From NCBI GenBank assembly GCA_030710605.1, contig CP092876.1, positions 61,628,115-61,692,114 on the forward strand: 64,000 bases of DNA, written 5' to 3'. This DNA comes from Cordylochernes scorpioides (Eukaryota; Arthropoda; Arachnida; Pseudoscorpiones; Chernetidae). A program made the translations under genes and the position numbers. Numbering within the stretch: the first letter of the stretch is position 1; every line of letters begins with the position of its first letter. Positions 22,020 through 32,910 of the stretch are shown here, one piece after another. Under the pieces are notes generated by a model. That model was not told the origin of the DNA, did no database searches, and saw only the letters and a list, made by a program, of their open reading frames with translations.

Positions 22020-24688
22020 TAACACATTCCACAGAAATCTTCTCTATAAACCTTCACTGGCTAGCAATATATGACAGGAGTAGAGTGAGAAAAACCTTTC
22101 CTCATGAAACTACTTTATTAGTAAGTTTGAGTAGTTAAATTAACACAATTATGGTTTATCTATTCTTATTACAAAATACTTTAAAATATGAGCGAAGATA
22201 AATGGAGAAATTCTATTAGTACATTTTTAATTCAGAGCCACAAACAATACATTTTCCGCGGGGAAATAGTTACAAATGTTTTTAAATATAGTAATGGCAT
22301 TAGATAAAGTCTAACTTCAATAATAAATTTACTCCGATTCCCCTTTCACCAAAACTATATCTTAATTAAACATACGATATATAATATTTAGAAATCGTGT
22401 TATGTTCAATAAGAGCAAATTTTTAAAATAACTTCGTCATCAGGTTTTAAAAAACTAAATTTAGAAAGCTTAGACACCATTTGGTTCATACTCTCGTAAA
22501 ATACTCTTGTAAAATATGGAAATGTCACCAATAATGATTGTATGATGATGTCAGTCGAAGAAAGGGTGTAGAGGAATCATTATTACCGCGGTTTAAAGGA
22601 ATTATCTCCGTAGTTGGCTGGTGAAGATGTCCTTCCGAGGTGTGCCTTGGTAGCTTCCCGTGCAGAATAAGTGTCCCCTTCTTAAGGATGATCAGTCAGA
22701 TTGTCATGCTATCGCTAGATCCTCCACTTGTAAGGCCTTGGGATCTTCTCAATGCCATTGGCATATGGTTGTATTTTAGCCCTTTTCCATCAGAAAACTC
22801 ATTTTGTGCCCTAAGTATTTCCTGTAATGGAGTGGCTTGCATTTGATCTACTTCCTAATCATTTAGTTATTTCGTTCTTCCAAGGCAATGATGGTTTAAT
22901 TAGAGCGTTAGGTAGAATATTGTTGTAGGATTAGTTGCAGATTGAGTTTGTGAAGTTGATGTAAAATATATCACAAAAACCTTAATTCTCAGGAGAGAAT
23001 CAACTTCTTTTTTCACCACATTTCATTAAATTGAGTTAAAGATAAAAGTAGATAATCATAGATCATATAAACATAAACGGTGCCGTAGTATTTCATGTTT
23101 AGATGGGTGTGGGATGGACCAGTCAGTCCCACGCCGTCCTGAAGAAAGATAAATGTTGCAGAAGTACATTGATTCCAGCAGCAGTTCCTATTCTCCTTGA
23201 TAAAGTTATAAATGAGATTGAAAAAAATGACTCAAGCAGCCGTTCTTATTTTTGGTGATAGGGTTCTAGATTATATTCAAAATAATTACTTGGAAAAACA
23301 ATAATATATATTCAGAGAACTGACAATTAATTATTACGAAGATGATATATTTTAGAAAATAGATACCAACATATATCTACGTAAAGAACTCTGAATATCC
23401 GATTGAAAGATTTGAGTATAACAATGGAGCGAATCTTTTCCCTGGATACTTCCATATAGCTACACTGTAGAGAATTCACCTCAACAAGATCAAAAAGTAA
23501 TAATTATTCCTTGAAAGATATTTCATTCGCATAGAGAGAGTGACATTTGAATTCGAAGAAGAGCTTAAAAAGAGAATGTTCCAAAGCAATCACAAATTAT
23601 ATCTATGAAGGGTTATAAATATCATCCTTCCTTATTAATGACAATACTTTCTGGCCTAAGATCAGTCCTAACACACCCCAGTTGAAACTCCTCTTTGGCA
23701 GATTTGACCAATTCCACGACTATTCTGTTATGAAATGTAAACCACTTCTGTACTTATGGGAATCATAGCCGAATCCTTGATATAGAGGTTTTTGGCTTTT
23801 ATATGATTTTCCAAAGCTTGTATTGTCACATCTTTTTTCAAGGGAATATCTGTGTTTTCAGTAAGGATGAATCAAAATGATTCAATTTTGAACACGAGGA
23901 GGCTGAGCTTTCACGCAGATAGATCCCTATGTTGCTATCATAAGTAGAAGGATTGAATACTAGAATTTCACGCATATTAATGTGCGCAAAAATAATACCC
24001 AGCGTCAATACAGAAACATAATGATATATGAATATGATTTTTTTTAACAGAAAATATTCGCGTGGAAATTTTAAACTTAATATAATTCTCTAATTATTTA
24101 TATTTAATATACTAGATTTTGTATTATATGTGTAATTTCGAAAAAAAAATCTTAAATAAAAGTTCTTCAAATAAATGTACCCATCCTTTATTATCTAAAA
24201 ATTCAAACATTTTCACGAATAAATTCCAACATTTTTGAATATTCGAGAATAAAATGAAAATTAGGTGGGTGCTTGAGTTGTTTATTGTGGGAAACAGGTG
24301 TTTTCGATGGTTTCCATTAGGTGACCTCTCTCAGCACCTCGCCACTTTAATCCAGCAGCCTTCATAAACGGCCGCCTCCTGGGTTCCCTTTATAGTCTAT
24401 CATATTTTATAACACATACAATATTACCTATAGGATAGAATAAATGGCATCTCTTCATAACTTTATTATCTCATTCACAAATTCGGACATATTCACAATT
24501 AGTAGCTATAGATACATTAACCCACTTCTTTTTAATTCCCGATGTTTCATAGTGTCACTGTCAAATGAAATGTAGAGAATTTAATAAAAATTTGGTTGAT
24601 ATAGCTATATATTTTTCAAACAAGCTTCCAACCAATACATAATGTTCGAAATGCAAATTAAATATTTACTCAATTATAGATTTTTTTT
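22020..24688. other. Long stretch without recognised gene
   Basis: I see no exon, RNA or repeat family that I can name. The 68-codon frame at 22,640-22,846 has no domain. Confidence 0.4.
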
Positions 24689-25198
24689 CTTATCCCTAGT
24701 ACACGTGGTTCAGGCCATGATAATGGTGGGTAGAAGTAGGCGACTGATTTTACTGTAAGTACACTACATGTCTAAACATGTGAAAAGCAGTTCGACTTTG
24801 CACTTGTAAATTTACCAGCGCCCCGTTTAGTTACTTTCACTAGCTGGTGGGGTTAGAATTTTACAATAATCGGGAGCCACTGGAGCATTTTATTTTTCAT
24901 CAGAAAAAAGGTCCCAATGCGAGAATCGAACCCGGAACTTAGCGGTCGAAAACCAACGGTTTTGACCAGGGGTCAGCAAACCTTTGAGTCGGAAAAGTTA
25001 AAAATAACAATTAACAAAATTTTAAAGTTTTCATAGACCAGAAAAATTTTATTTGCCAAAATTAAATAGTACTTGCATAAATACTATTTACGTATGGAAC
25101 TATATAAAGAGCCGCAGATTCACATCCAAAGAGCCGTATGTGGCTCGCGAGCCGCAGTTTGCCGACCCCTAGTTTAGACCAACCTTCTACCGACCCCC
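24689..25198 (-). repeat. tRNA-derived SINE, split by a hAT MITE
   Basis: Reading the minus strand from 25,198, the element has a tRNA-like head. This carries the A-box region (TGGTCTAAAC, cut by the insertion) and a B box GGTTCGATTCT near 24,920. A body follows, then a tail ending CACGTGTACTAGGGATAAG plus A-rich sequence. Related full copies are at 29.0, 53.0 and 56.8 kb. The insertion at 24,967-25,171 falls within the tRNA-like head. Confidence 0.85.
24967..25171. mobile_element. hAT-type MITE nested in a SINE, 205 bp
   Basis: The ends read CAGGGGTCAGCAAAC (left) and, inward from the right, TAGGGGTCGGCAAACTGCGG. An imperfect 8-bp duplication flanks it: GTTTTGAC at 24,959-24,966 and GTTTAGAC at 25,172-25,179. 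The terminal sequence CAGGGGTCRGCAAAC and the internal AAAGAGCCG words match a widespread type of non-autonomous hAT element in animals. No coding capacity. Confidence 0.88.
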
Positions 25199-25932
25199 TT
25201 ATGTATATTATAATTTGCACACAAGCACAGGAATTTATCTTGTACAATCCGATAAGAAGAATAAAAGAGGATATCCTAGAGAACAATTCAAGGATTACAT
25301 CAGCGATATCATTAATAATCACCTTAGGCAGATGACAATAGGCGAACATATGTAAATAAGTCGATATATGTGAAAGGCCTCTATACTAGAGATTGCTCAC
25401 GTTTTTTACTCAAGTTACTTCAACCTTTGAAAGTTGTATTTTTCTCGAATTAGCCATTGATAATTTTCCTTAATTCTTTGTCTAAATATGTGCTCTGAAA
25501 ATATAATATTCAAAAATTACTCTGCTTAGAATATAATGATTATATATGGAACATTTTTTAAAATTTATTTTAAATCCCTTTGTATCTAGAATATCTAATA
25601 AATACATATTGTAGCAAAGAATTTATTGTTTTTGAACAGAGTAAAATTTTTATGTTTATATTTTGCTACTCTGTAAACCTCCCTCATTGCTTATCTTTTG
25701 TTTATCCTTCATAGTTTGTTCTTGTCTTAAATAAATTTCTGTGTCATCCTGAAGTTTGTCTTTCTTAATCTTTCATGTGGCAATATATATATTTCAAACG
25801 ATACTAATGAAGGTGAAATGTCTCTCAAAACAAATTGTTCTATTTCTCAATGAATTGTGTTCAATAAATACATAAATGGTATCGATATGAGAGGTTTTAT
25901 TACTTTATATTTATAAAATATAGTGCCAACAG
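25199..25932. other. AT-rich stretch without recognised gene
   Basis: Nothing recognised. Confidence 0.4.
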
Positions 25933-26155
25933 CGCGAAACACGTTCGTGGATGGCATTTCTTGATTTATCAAGAAATTGGGTTGGCCAAATATCAGGGAA
26001 CAGGCTAAATCAATGTTTAGTTGATATGTGTTCCACCAGATAGCGCTCTGCCTTCTGAAAAGCAAATGTGCTCCTTGTCAAGATATGCCTACTTTGTTTT
26101 TAATATCAACACCTGACCTTTTTATTTTTATTTTTCTATTGTTTTTTCCTATTTA
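25933..26155. mobile_element. MITE half-copy, GGCATATCCTGAC family
   Basis: Reads TTCGTGGATGGCATTTC, AAATATCAGGGAACAG, GTTCCACCAGATAGCGCTCT, AAGATATGCCTAC, then the tail word ATATCAACACCTGACC. It matches 29,492-29,680 over its whole length; the right end corresponds to the arm of the palindrome at 14,267-14,394. Confidence 0.7.
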
Positions 26156-27470
26156 TAAATCTTAAAAAATTATGGTTAAACTTTTTTAATGCAACAATGC
26201 AGAATATATCAATGATACGATGACAAAAGTTAGCAATTGATAGAAGGAAAGAAGAAACTTGGCTTAAAATGGATTTTTCTCAAGTTGAATGCCATCGAAG
26301 TTGCCTGTAATTAGATTTTGTGCTTCCTTTCACGCATGACCAGAAATATTTATTTAAAACTTGTTTTTTTCCTTCAAATCTAATTGGACGTAATTTTCTA
26401 ACTTCTTTTAATAATCTTCAGGAACATTTTTCCACAAGACACCGAGCAGAAACGGAGGTAGTATAAAATAGAATATTTTTTAAAAAGATACAAAAAAGAA
26501 GATAAATTTAGAAATAGTCTCTGTTTCAAGGTAATGTTTTTAACCAAGTAATTTTGTCAAAGTCGATATATTCTCAACTTAATTTATAAATAAACTACAA
26601 GATTTAAATATGTTTTGGTTTATTATATATATTCCTATATCTCTTATAAATTAATGATATCCCATTTTTGAAAGTTATATGTAATTATAATGATTAATTA
26701 AGATCAAAATGATCTGTGATCTTAAACAAAATGAAGAGTAAACAAGCGAAGAATGCTATTATTCTTACAAGAAAATAAGACCTAATCCAAATAATTTAAT
26801 AGTGTATGCAAAAATAAGACCTAATCCAAATAATATAATTGTGTGTGCAAGAAAATAAGGCCTAATACAAATTAATTTGATTGTATGTTCAAGAAAATGA
26901 GAACTTATTATTTGGATTAGTGTATATTTTCTTGTATCTATATTCTATAATCCAAATTTGCAATATTATGCTATTATTCTGTTTTTCAAATTTCTTCCAA
27001 TTGAATACTAACAAAAGGAACATGATGTGAATGTGGCTCGATTGTAAATTTGCAACCTGGTGTAATACTGTCTAAAATAATTATATTGATAATATAATTT
27101 AGGGTATGATGGGATATATAAAATATACGTCTTGAGACTCTCAAGTGTTCCCCTCCAAGTAAAGGGAGTAATCCATCATGAGCCGCACTTCACGATCACT
27201 TCTATTTACAAGTTATATTTGAAGGTGCTCTTTCTCTGCATTTCCTGAACCTCTCATATATTTATATTGTCTTAATTACTTGTATACTCCTTGTATCTAT
27301 TGTTTCTAAACCTTTTCTTCGTAGATCGCGAAATACCTGGTGTCGCTGGTGACCCACTGGCGATTCTCCACCAAACTCTGCAGCGGTCTAAATGCGTTGT
27401 AAATTTGCCCTTTCAATCTCGAGCAGCGTCTCTAGCGGTGAAGATGGGAGGTAATATCAGCTGACCTAAT
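26156..27470. other. AT-rich stretch without recognised gene; short local repeats
   Basis: A short motif AAGAAAATAAG(A/G)CCTAAT(C/A)C recurs three or four times around 26,765-26,900. Otherwise nothing recognised. Confidence 0.4.
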
Positions 27471-27475
27471 GTAAT

Positions 27476-27743
27476 GTTTGGAGCGGGACGTTTCACAAGG
27501 GAGATATTCACGGCGCCATTTATAATTGTAACGAATAGTATTTGAAAATCAAAATAATAGAATTTTCAAATATCGTTGTGAAAATTTACATTTTAATTTT
27601 TATATTTTAAAAACACACAAATTTTGGAGCAGGACGTTTCACAAGAGTGACATCCACGGCGCCAATTCATAATTGTAACGAATAGTATTTGAATAAAAAC
27701 ATTTAAACGGGTAAAACCTGGGGGTTGCCCAGATCAATCGGTT
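27476..27743 (-). repeat. Dispersed repeat, CCCGGGCAACGCCC family, minus copy with internal duplication
   Basis: Read from 27,743 on the minus strand: CTAACCGATTGATCTGGGCA, a GGTTTTACCCG word, then an ATTCGTTACAATTAT block before GGCGCCG. The same order occurs at 48,689-48,780. The block around GGGACGTTTCACAAG and CACGGCGCCA is present twice, about 143 bp apart. Confidence 0.65.
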
Positions 27744-28240
27744 AGTACACTATAATGATAACTTGCGGTAGGATGATGGAACTCTCTCTTCAAATATGCA
27801 GCAAAACAATCCATTATGTTTATGACTTCAGTTTGAACTTGTAAAAGGTGATGAAGATACAGTTTCAAGACAGGTTTTGGTAAATTCAGACAATAGCCAA
27901 CCTGTATATCATGATATCGGGGCATGGCCCTTATAAATACAGGGGCAGCTTTTATTTCATAACATCCTATGAGGGGAAATATGAAATCGGACAAATTTAC
28001 CATACTTTAAAAGTTTAAAATTAATTTGAACATACATAAATTATATCTACAAAAATTGTAATAAAATAACTAAAATATAAACGTTAATATTATATACAAT
28101 ATTTTAACATTTAAAAATTCATTATATATACTTTTTATAATTCACAAATACCATCTGAGTTTCTTAAAAAATTAACTATCTCAAACAAATTGCATTGAAA
28201 CATTCTAGATTTTGAGTCATAGGGCGATCCATCACTTGAG

Positions 28241-28424
28241 TTTATATAGAAGGGCGTACCTGGATCTGTAAAGAAAACAAATTATCAAAATATTTCGAGA
28301 GATTGCTCCCTATTTATCAATATATTGCACAGTAAATTAAATTAAAAAAGAGGGAACAATCTCTCGGAGTATTTTGAGAATTTTTTTTTTTCTTTACAGA
28401 TCCAGGTACGCCCTTTTATATAAA
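28241..28424. mobile_element. Palindromic foldback element, GGCGTACCTGGATCTG family, copy 2
   Basis: Same terminal sequence as 18,402-18,614: TTTATATAGAAGGGCGTACC on the left, mirrored by GGTACGCCCTTTTATATAAA on the right. Internal ATTTCGAGAGATTGCTCCC pairs with GGGAACAATCTCTCG. The arms are slightly more diverged than in copy 1. Confidence 0.87.
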
Positions 28425-29030
28425 TTCTAGATCATGTTTCAAATAGAGAAATTATTGGTACATTTAAAAAAATATGCTTCCTATATAATTTAATGCTACA
28501 CCAGAAAAAATCACTTTTTATCAATTTATTCTTTTATAATTTCAAATATGCATCAAATTATAATTTGAATTCGTATAAATGTAACATTTAATTTGAGAGA
28601 GAGTATAATTCTAGATTTATTAAATGTAATATCTTTATGTTTATAAAGAGATAATGTTAATTACATATATAAATATAAATTTAACGAATAATATAAACGT
28701 CTTAAATCTAACATATATAAATATACGAAGATTGTTATATATTTATAATAACAATTATTATAATTTAATTTATATGCTGCTTTTAAATCTTCTTTACGAC
28801 AATATATTTTTTTTTCATTTGATTTGTGAGTTGTCCCTAGAGAGATATAATAATAAATTAATTAAACAAATGTGAATATATCTAGTGTATTAAACTAATT
28901 TTTATTTGAAACCATTTATATATATATAATTAATAGACAAATTTAAAGTCATAATACATGTATGACAGCGCAAGTGTCCCTGAGGAGACATAGCACTTTA
29001 TATTAAACTAAATTTTTTTTTTTTTTTTTT
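28425..29030. other. AT-rich stretch without recognised gene
   Basis: Very AT-rich, ending in a T-run that is the A-tail of the adjacent SINE. Confidence 0.4.
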
Positions 29031-29330
29031 GCTTATCCCTAGTACACGTGGTACAGGCCATGATAATCATGGTGGATAGTTAGCGACTGCTTTTTACTGT
29101 AAGCGCACCACATGTCTACACATGTGAAAGCAGATCGACTTTGCACTTACAAATGTGCCAGAGCCCCGTTTGGTTACTTGCACTCGCTGGTGGGGTTGGA
29201 CTTTTGCAAGAATCGGGGGGCCATTGGAGCATTTTTTTTTTTAACAGAAAAAAGTGTCCAATGCGGGGATTGAACCCGGGTCGTAGTGGTCGTAAACCAA
29301 ACGGTTTAACCAGCCTTCCACCGACCCCCC
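29031..29330 (-). repeat. tRNA-derived SINE, full-length copy
   Basis: From 29,330 on the minus strand: GGTCGGTGGAAGG, A box TGGTTAAACCG, B box GGGTTCAATCC, then GCATTGGACAC. The body runs to the tail CACGTGTACTAGGGATAAGC and an A-run (28,993-29,030, seen as T on the plus strand). The A box fits TRGYNNARNNG exactly. It would have been transcribed by RNA polymerase III and moved by a partner non-LTR element. Confidence 0.88.
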
Positions 29331-29491
29331 AAAAACAATACTATATGTTTATCACTTAAGATTAACACTTGTAAAAGGTGTGTGTGGTGATGAAGATACA
29401 GCTCCAACATAGGTTTTAATAATTAGACAAAATCCAACCTGTCTACCATGGTTTCGGGGCAGGGCCCTTATAAATACAGGGGCAGCTTCGC

Positions 29492-29680
29492 CTTCATAAC
29501 ATTCGTGGATAGCTTTTTTTGATTTATAAAGAAATTGGGTTGACCAAATATCAGGGAACAGATTAAATCAATGAATAATTGATTTCTGTTCCACCAGATG
29601 GCGCTCTGCCTTCTGAAAAGCACATGTGCTCTTGGTCAGGATATGTCTTTTTATTTTTAATATACATATATAAATAATAA
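29492..29680. mobile_element. MITE half-copy, GGCATATCCTGAC family
   Basis: Nearly the same sequence as 25,933-26,120, including AAATATCAGGGAACAG, GTTCCACCAGATGGCGCTCT and GGTCAGGATATGTC. Only one arm is present. Confidence 0.72.
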
Positions 29681-29968
29681 TTTCAGAACCTGTAAAAGAG
29701 TTTTGTCTAATCCTTCTTAATATGCAACCAAACCATTATTATAAAGAATTATCTTACATGATTGGAGAAAATTATAATAAGGTTTCAATTAAATTAAATA
29801 ATATTAACACCATTAATGCTTACAAATTATTTTTGTGCAAATATTCTCCCAATGTGTTCTTTATTCTTTTTTAAAGCAGTGTTTTTTATTTTTATATATT
29901 TATTATAAAACACACGATATATCTTATGTTGATATTTGTGTGTAAATGTTTAGAAACTTTAAAGTACA

Positions 29969-30027
29969 TAGTGTTGTATATTGTGTACATTTATGTACAT
30001 TGTGTACATTTATGTACATTGTGTTGT
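29969..30027 (+). repeat. 40-bp minisatellite, first segment
   Basis: Degenerate TTGTGTACATTTATGTACA copies that precede the first retroposon fragment. Confidence 0.75.
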
Positions 30028-30142
30028 GACAATTGACAATTAAATAATTTTTATTGACCGCTGGTCAACAATTACTCACGAGGAGTCAAAAGGGAAAACT
30101 ATGTACATTGATCAGGAGGGCAAGGCTATCATTAGCTTGTGA
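30028..30142 (-). mobile_element. ORF1-only retroposon, solitary 3' end (copy A)
   Basis: Matches the last roughly 110 bp of copy B (30,457-30,570 region) almost base for base: GACAATTAAATAATTTTTAT, TGACCGCTGGTCAACAATTA, CTCACGAGGAGTCAAAAGGG. It is 5'-truncated and sits within the 40-bp repeat, in the same orientation as copies B and C. Confidence 0.85.
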
Positions 30143-30456
30143 ATGTACATTGTGTACATTTATGTATATTTTGTTGTGTGTGTTGTACATTGTGTACATT
30201 TATGTATATTGTGTTGTGTGTGTTGTACATTGTGTACATTTATGTATATTGTGTGTGTTGTACATTGTGTACATTTATGTATATTGTGTTGTGTGTGTTG
30301 TACATTGTGTACATTTATGTACATTGTGTTGTGTGTGTTGTACATTGTGTACATTCATGTAAATTGTGTTGTGTGTGTTGTACATTGTGTACATTTATGT
30401 ACATTTTGTTGTGTGTGTTGTACATTGTGTACATTTATGTATATTGTGTTGTGTAT
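30143..30456 (+). repeat. 40-bp minisatellite, second segment
   Basis: About eight units of TGTTGTACATTGTGTACATT plus TATGTATATTGTGTTGTG. Open frames on both strands here are by-products of the repeat. Confidence 0.95.
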
Positions 30457-32910
30457 GACAATTTGACAATTAAATAATTTTTATTGACCGCTGGTCAACA
30501 ATTACTCACGAGGAGTCAAAAGGGCAAACAATGTACATTGATCAGGAGGGCAAGGCTACCCTTAGCTTGTGAATTCCCCTGCGAATGGTGGGATGGCTGT
30601 TCCGAGTTCGCTCGAAAGCAGCGTCAAGGAAGCCCGCGAGGTTACTCCCCTGCTCAGGTGAGAGATCCCCGAGTAGATCCAATCTATCTTCGCGGTATAA
30701 GACCGCAAACATGACGGCATCCAGGGAAATCCCTGGCTCCAGCAGGGGCTCAAAGCCGGGGTCAGTGATCATTTCATTGAAGATTGTATCTAACTCCGGC
30801 ATCAGATCGTCGTCGTCCTCCATCGGGGCAGGTGGTGGAAGCGGAGGTGTAGTCGTGGCTGGAGTTGACTCCTGGGGAGCGGGCGGCGCCGGCTCAGCAG
30901 GCTGAGGCGCAGGCAGAGGAGGTACACATCGCTCTACCTCCGTCATCGGAACGACCTCCCCCATCTGCGTCGGGGCGGGCGCCGGGGGTGTTATCATAGC
31001 AGGTGTCAGTTTTTTCTTGTGGGAAGTGAGCGGCGTTGGATGAAATGGTCGAGGCGCAGGCAGTGTGGATGTAGGAGGCACTGCGGCTTGACCGGTCCTC
31101 AGCTCTGACAGGACCTGTCGCAGGACCTTATAAATATTGCTATTTCCTCCGGGCCTTAGGTCGAGGATTTGGTTTATTAGGCCGGCAAGAGCATTGCTCT
31201 GCGGAGGTGTTAGATGTTGACCGCGCTTGTGCGCCTTGGTCTTCGAGGAGAGGATGACCAGGACCTCCTCCCGCCCAAGACCAAGGGCGTCCGTCTCAGC
31301 AAGTGAGACACCGGGGTTTCTCTTGAGGTAGGCCTCAAGGTCGGGTCTCGTCTTACGCCCTGATGAAGACGGGGAGGGCGGCACAAGGGTCCCCTGTGCA
31401 TGCAGAGGACCAGGAGGGGCGGCGGAGGCTGGCAAGGCTTGAGGCACTACTCCGGCGGGCTGGGAGGCCGGAGGGCGAAGGTCCGCGGGAGCCTCAGGTG
31501 CCTCCATTGGTTTCACTGCCTGTGGGGCGCTGTTGGAAGTGGGCGGCGCCAGCACTTCTGCTGCAATCTCCATGGGCTCAGAAGGAGGAGCCACGGCGTC
31601 TGAGGATGTTCTCGCAGGCAGGGCGGTAGGAGTGCCGGGAGCTGATGTCTGTGGCGCAGGGCGCTTTGGTGACGGAGCTGGAGCCGTTGGTGTTGGGCGG
31701 TTCGGCTGCCGGGACTCGGTGGACGATGCACCAGATGGAAGGGGTGCCGGCTGTGGCTGGGCGTTGTTGGAGGCTCTCCCAGGAATGATGGGGCAGTTGG
31801 CCCTACGGTGACCCTGCCGGCCGCATCTGGAGCACTTGACTCCATAAGAGATGAATGCCGACAAGACGTTACCCTTGTTTCGGATGATGACGCGGGTCGG
31901 GATCTTTTCCAAGGCAATGCCCTCCTTAAGGAGGATGAATGCCTCGCGTCGTCCATCCGTGAAGGTATACCTTCCGGCTCTCAGCCGGATGGGGACGATG
32001 GAGGTCACGTCACCGTAGGGCTTGAGGGCCTCGATGACGGCGGCGTCGTCCACGAAGAACGGCAAGTTTCCGACGGTGATCCTCTCCGCCCTTTTCTTGA
32101 AGGGGAAGGCCCTGAGGTGGGTGTGGCAAATATCAAGACCGTCTCTTATAAGTCGCTCCGCCAGGGCCTTGGTGGACAGGCCCACCAGCATATGGCCGTC
32201 CATTTTCATCACCTGGAGCACATTCCCGGCTCCTCCGACCAGCTCTTCCACCGCCTGCAGGTTGTGGGTGGACCCGAAGTCCGGGCAGTGTTCCACGAAG
32301 ACGCAGGTGTCTTCTGTTGAAGAGCGCTGGCGTGCTCTGGCGTCGGCGATGTCGGCCTGAGTAGCCCTGATCATCTGGACCCCGTAGCTCCACCCGCAGG
32401 TGGCCGTCTTCGCGGGGTTGGGCCGGTCCTTCTGGAGGCCGCGACACCGCTGGAACGTTGTTCGACAGGGCGGCTCGGTGACTCCCTGCGTCTTCGCTTG
32501 TGTTTGACCACGGTGAAGCCATCTTCAGCTGATTCTGCAGCCTCCATTTGCTCGGCCCAGTTTGTCGCAGCGGCCAAGGCGCCGCTCGTTGATGGCGTGA
32601 CGTCAGCGATACACGCCGAGGCAAAATTTACATGCTGTCTGTCGAAAGGTAGATTAGCATAGTCGCCGCTAGCATTGGCTATTCTAGATTTTTCATATTG
32701 AGATTGGTTATCCGCGGATATCTCCGCAACGGCTTGACTTTCAAAGCCGAGCCTTCCAGGCTCGTGTTCAGCTCGATGAGGGCTTCCAGCCCATACCAAG
32801 TTCGTCGCTTCCAGCGACATTTCACCGCTCGCCTGAGGCGAAAACGGCGGAGCTCGATTTAAGTTTTAGGATAATTAAAAATCAATCAGTAATTTAGGGT
32901 TAAAAGAAAA
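30457..32910 (-). mobile_element. ORF1-only non-LTR-type retroposon (copy B, apparently near full length)
   Basis: The element lies inside the 40-bp minisatellite. On the minus strand it has a 5' leader of about 90 bp (32,910-32,821). A single Gag/ORF1-like coding region with one frame break (32,820-30,542) follows. The 3' region is only about 85 bp: it carries GGTCAATAAAAATT and ends TTAATTGTCAAATTGTC, directly against the satellite. No reverse transcriptase or endonuclease reading frame exists between the coding stop and the 3' end, so the element is non-autonomous as built. GC content is far above its surroundings. Confidence 0.85.
30542..32820 (-). pseudogene. ORF1/Gag-like RNA-binding protein of the retroposon (CCHC zinc knuckle), one frameshift
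   Basis: The likely start is MSLEATNLVW at 32,820. That first block (to 32,371) contains an acidic and basic region (EDGFTVVKHKRRRR). The second block, in another frame, is open for 610 codons from 32,374 to 30,542. Its residues 98-165 resemble an RRM-like fold seen in Tx1/L1-type ORF1 proteins (ITVGNLPFFVDD, EALKPYGDVTSI). It has one zinc knuckle, C181-x2-C184-x4-H189-x4-C194 (CSRCGRQGHRRANC). A long Pro-rich linker and a structured tail follow (LTPPQSNALAGLINQILDL). Such proteins bind the element's RNA for retrotransposition. The break near 32,400-32,500 may be a real mutation or an assembly error. Open frames on the opposite strand are shadows. Confidence 0.83.

Noticed and set aside
25062-25349. 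Open frames on both strands at 25.06-25.35 kb
   Set aside because: They run through the hAT MITE and SINE and have no independent coding evidence.
30585-32360. Several plus-strand open frames of 90-170 codons
   Set aside because: They are antisense shadows of the GC-rich ORF1-like gene on the minus strand, which carries the zinc knuckle and the conserved blocks.
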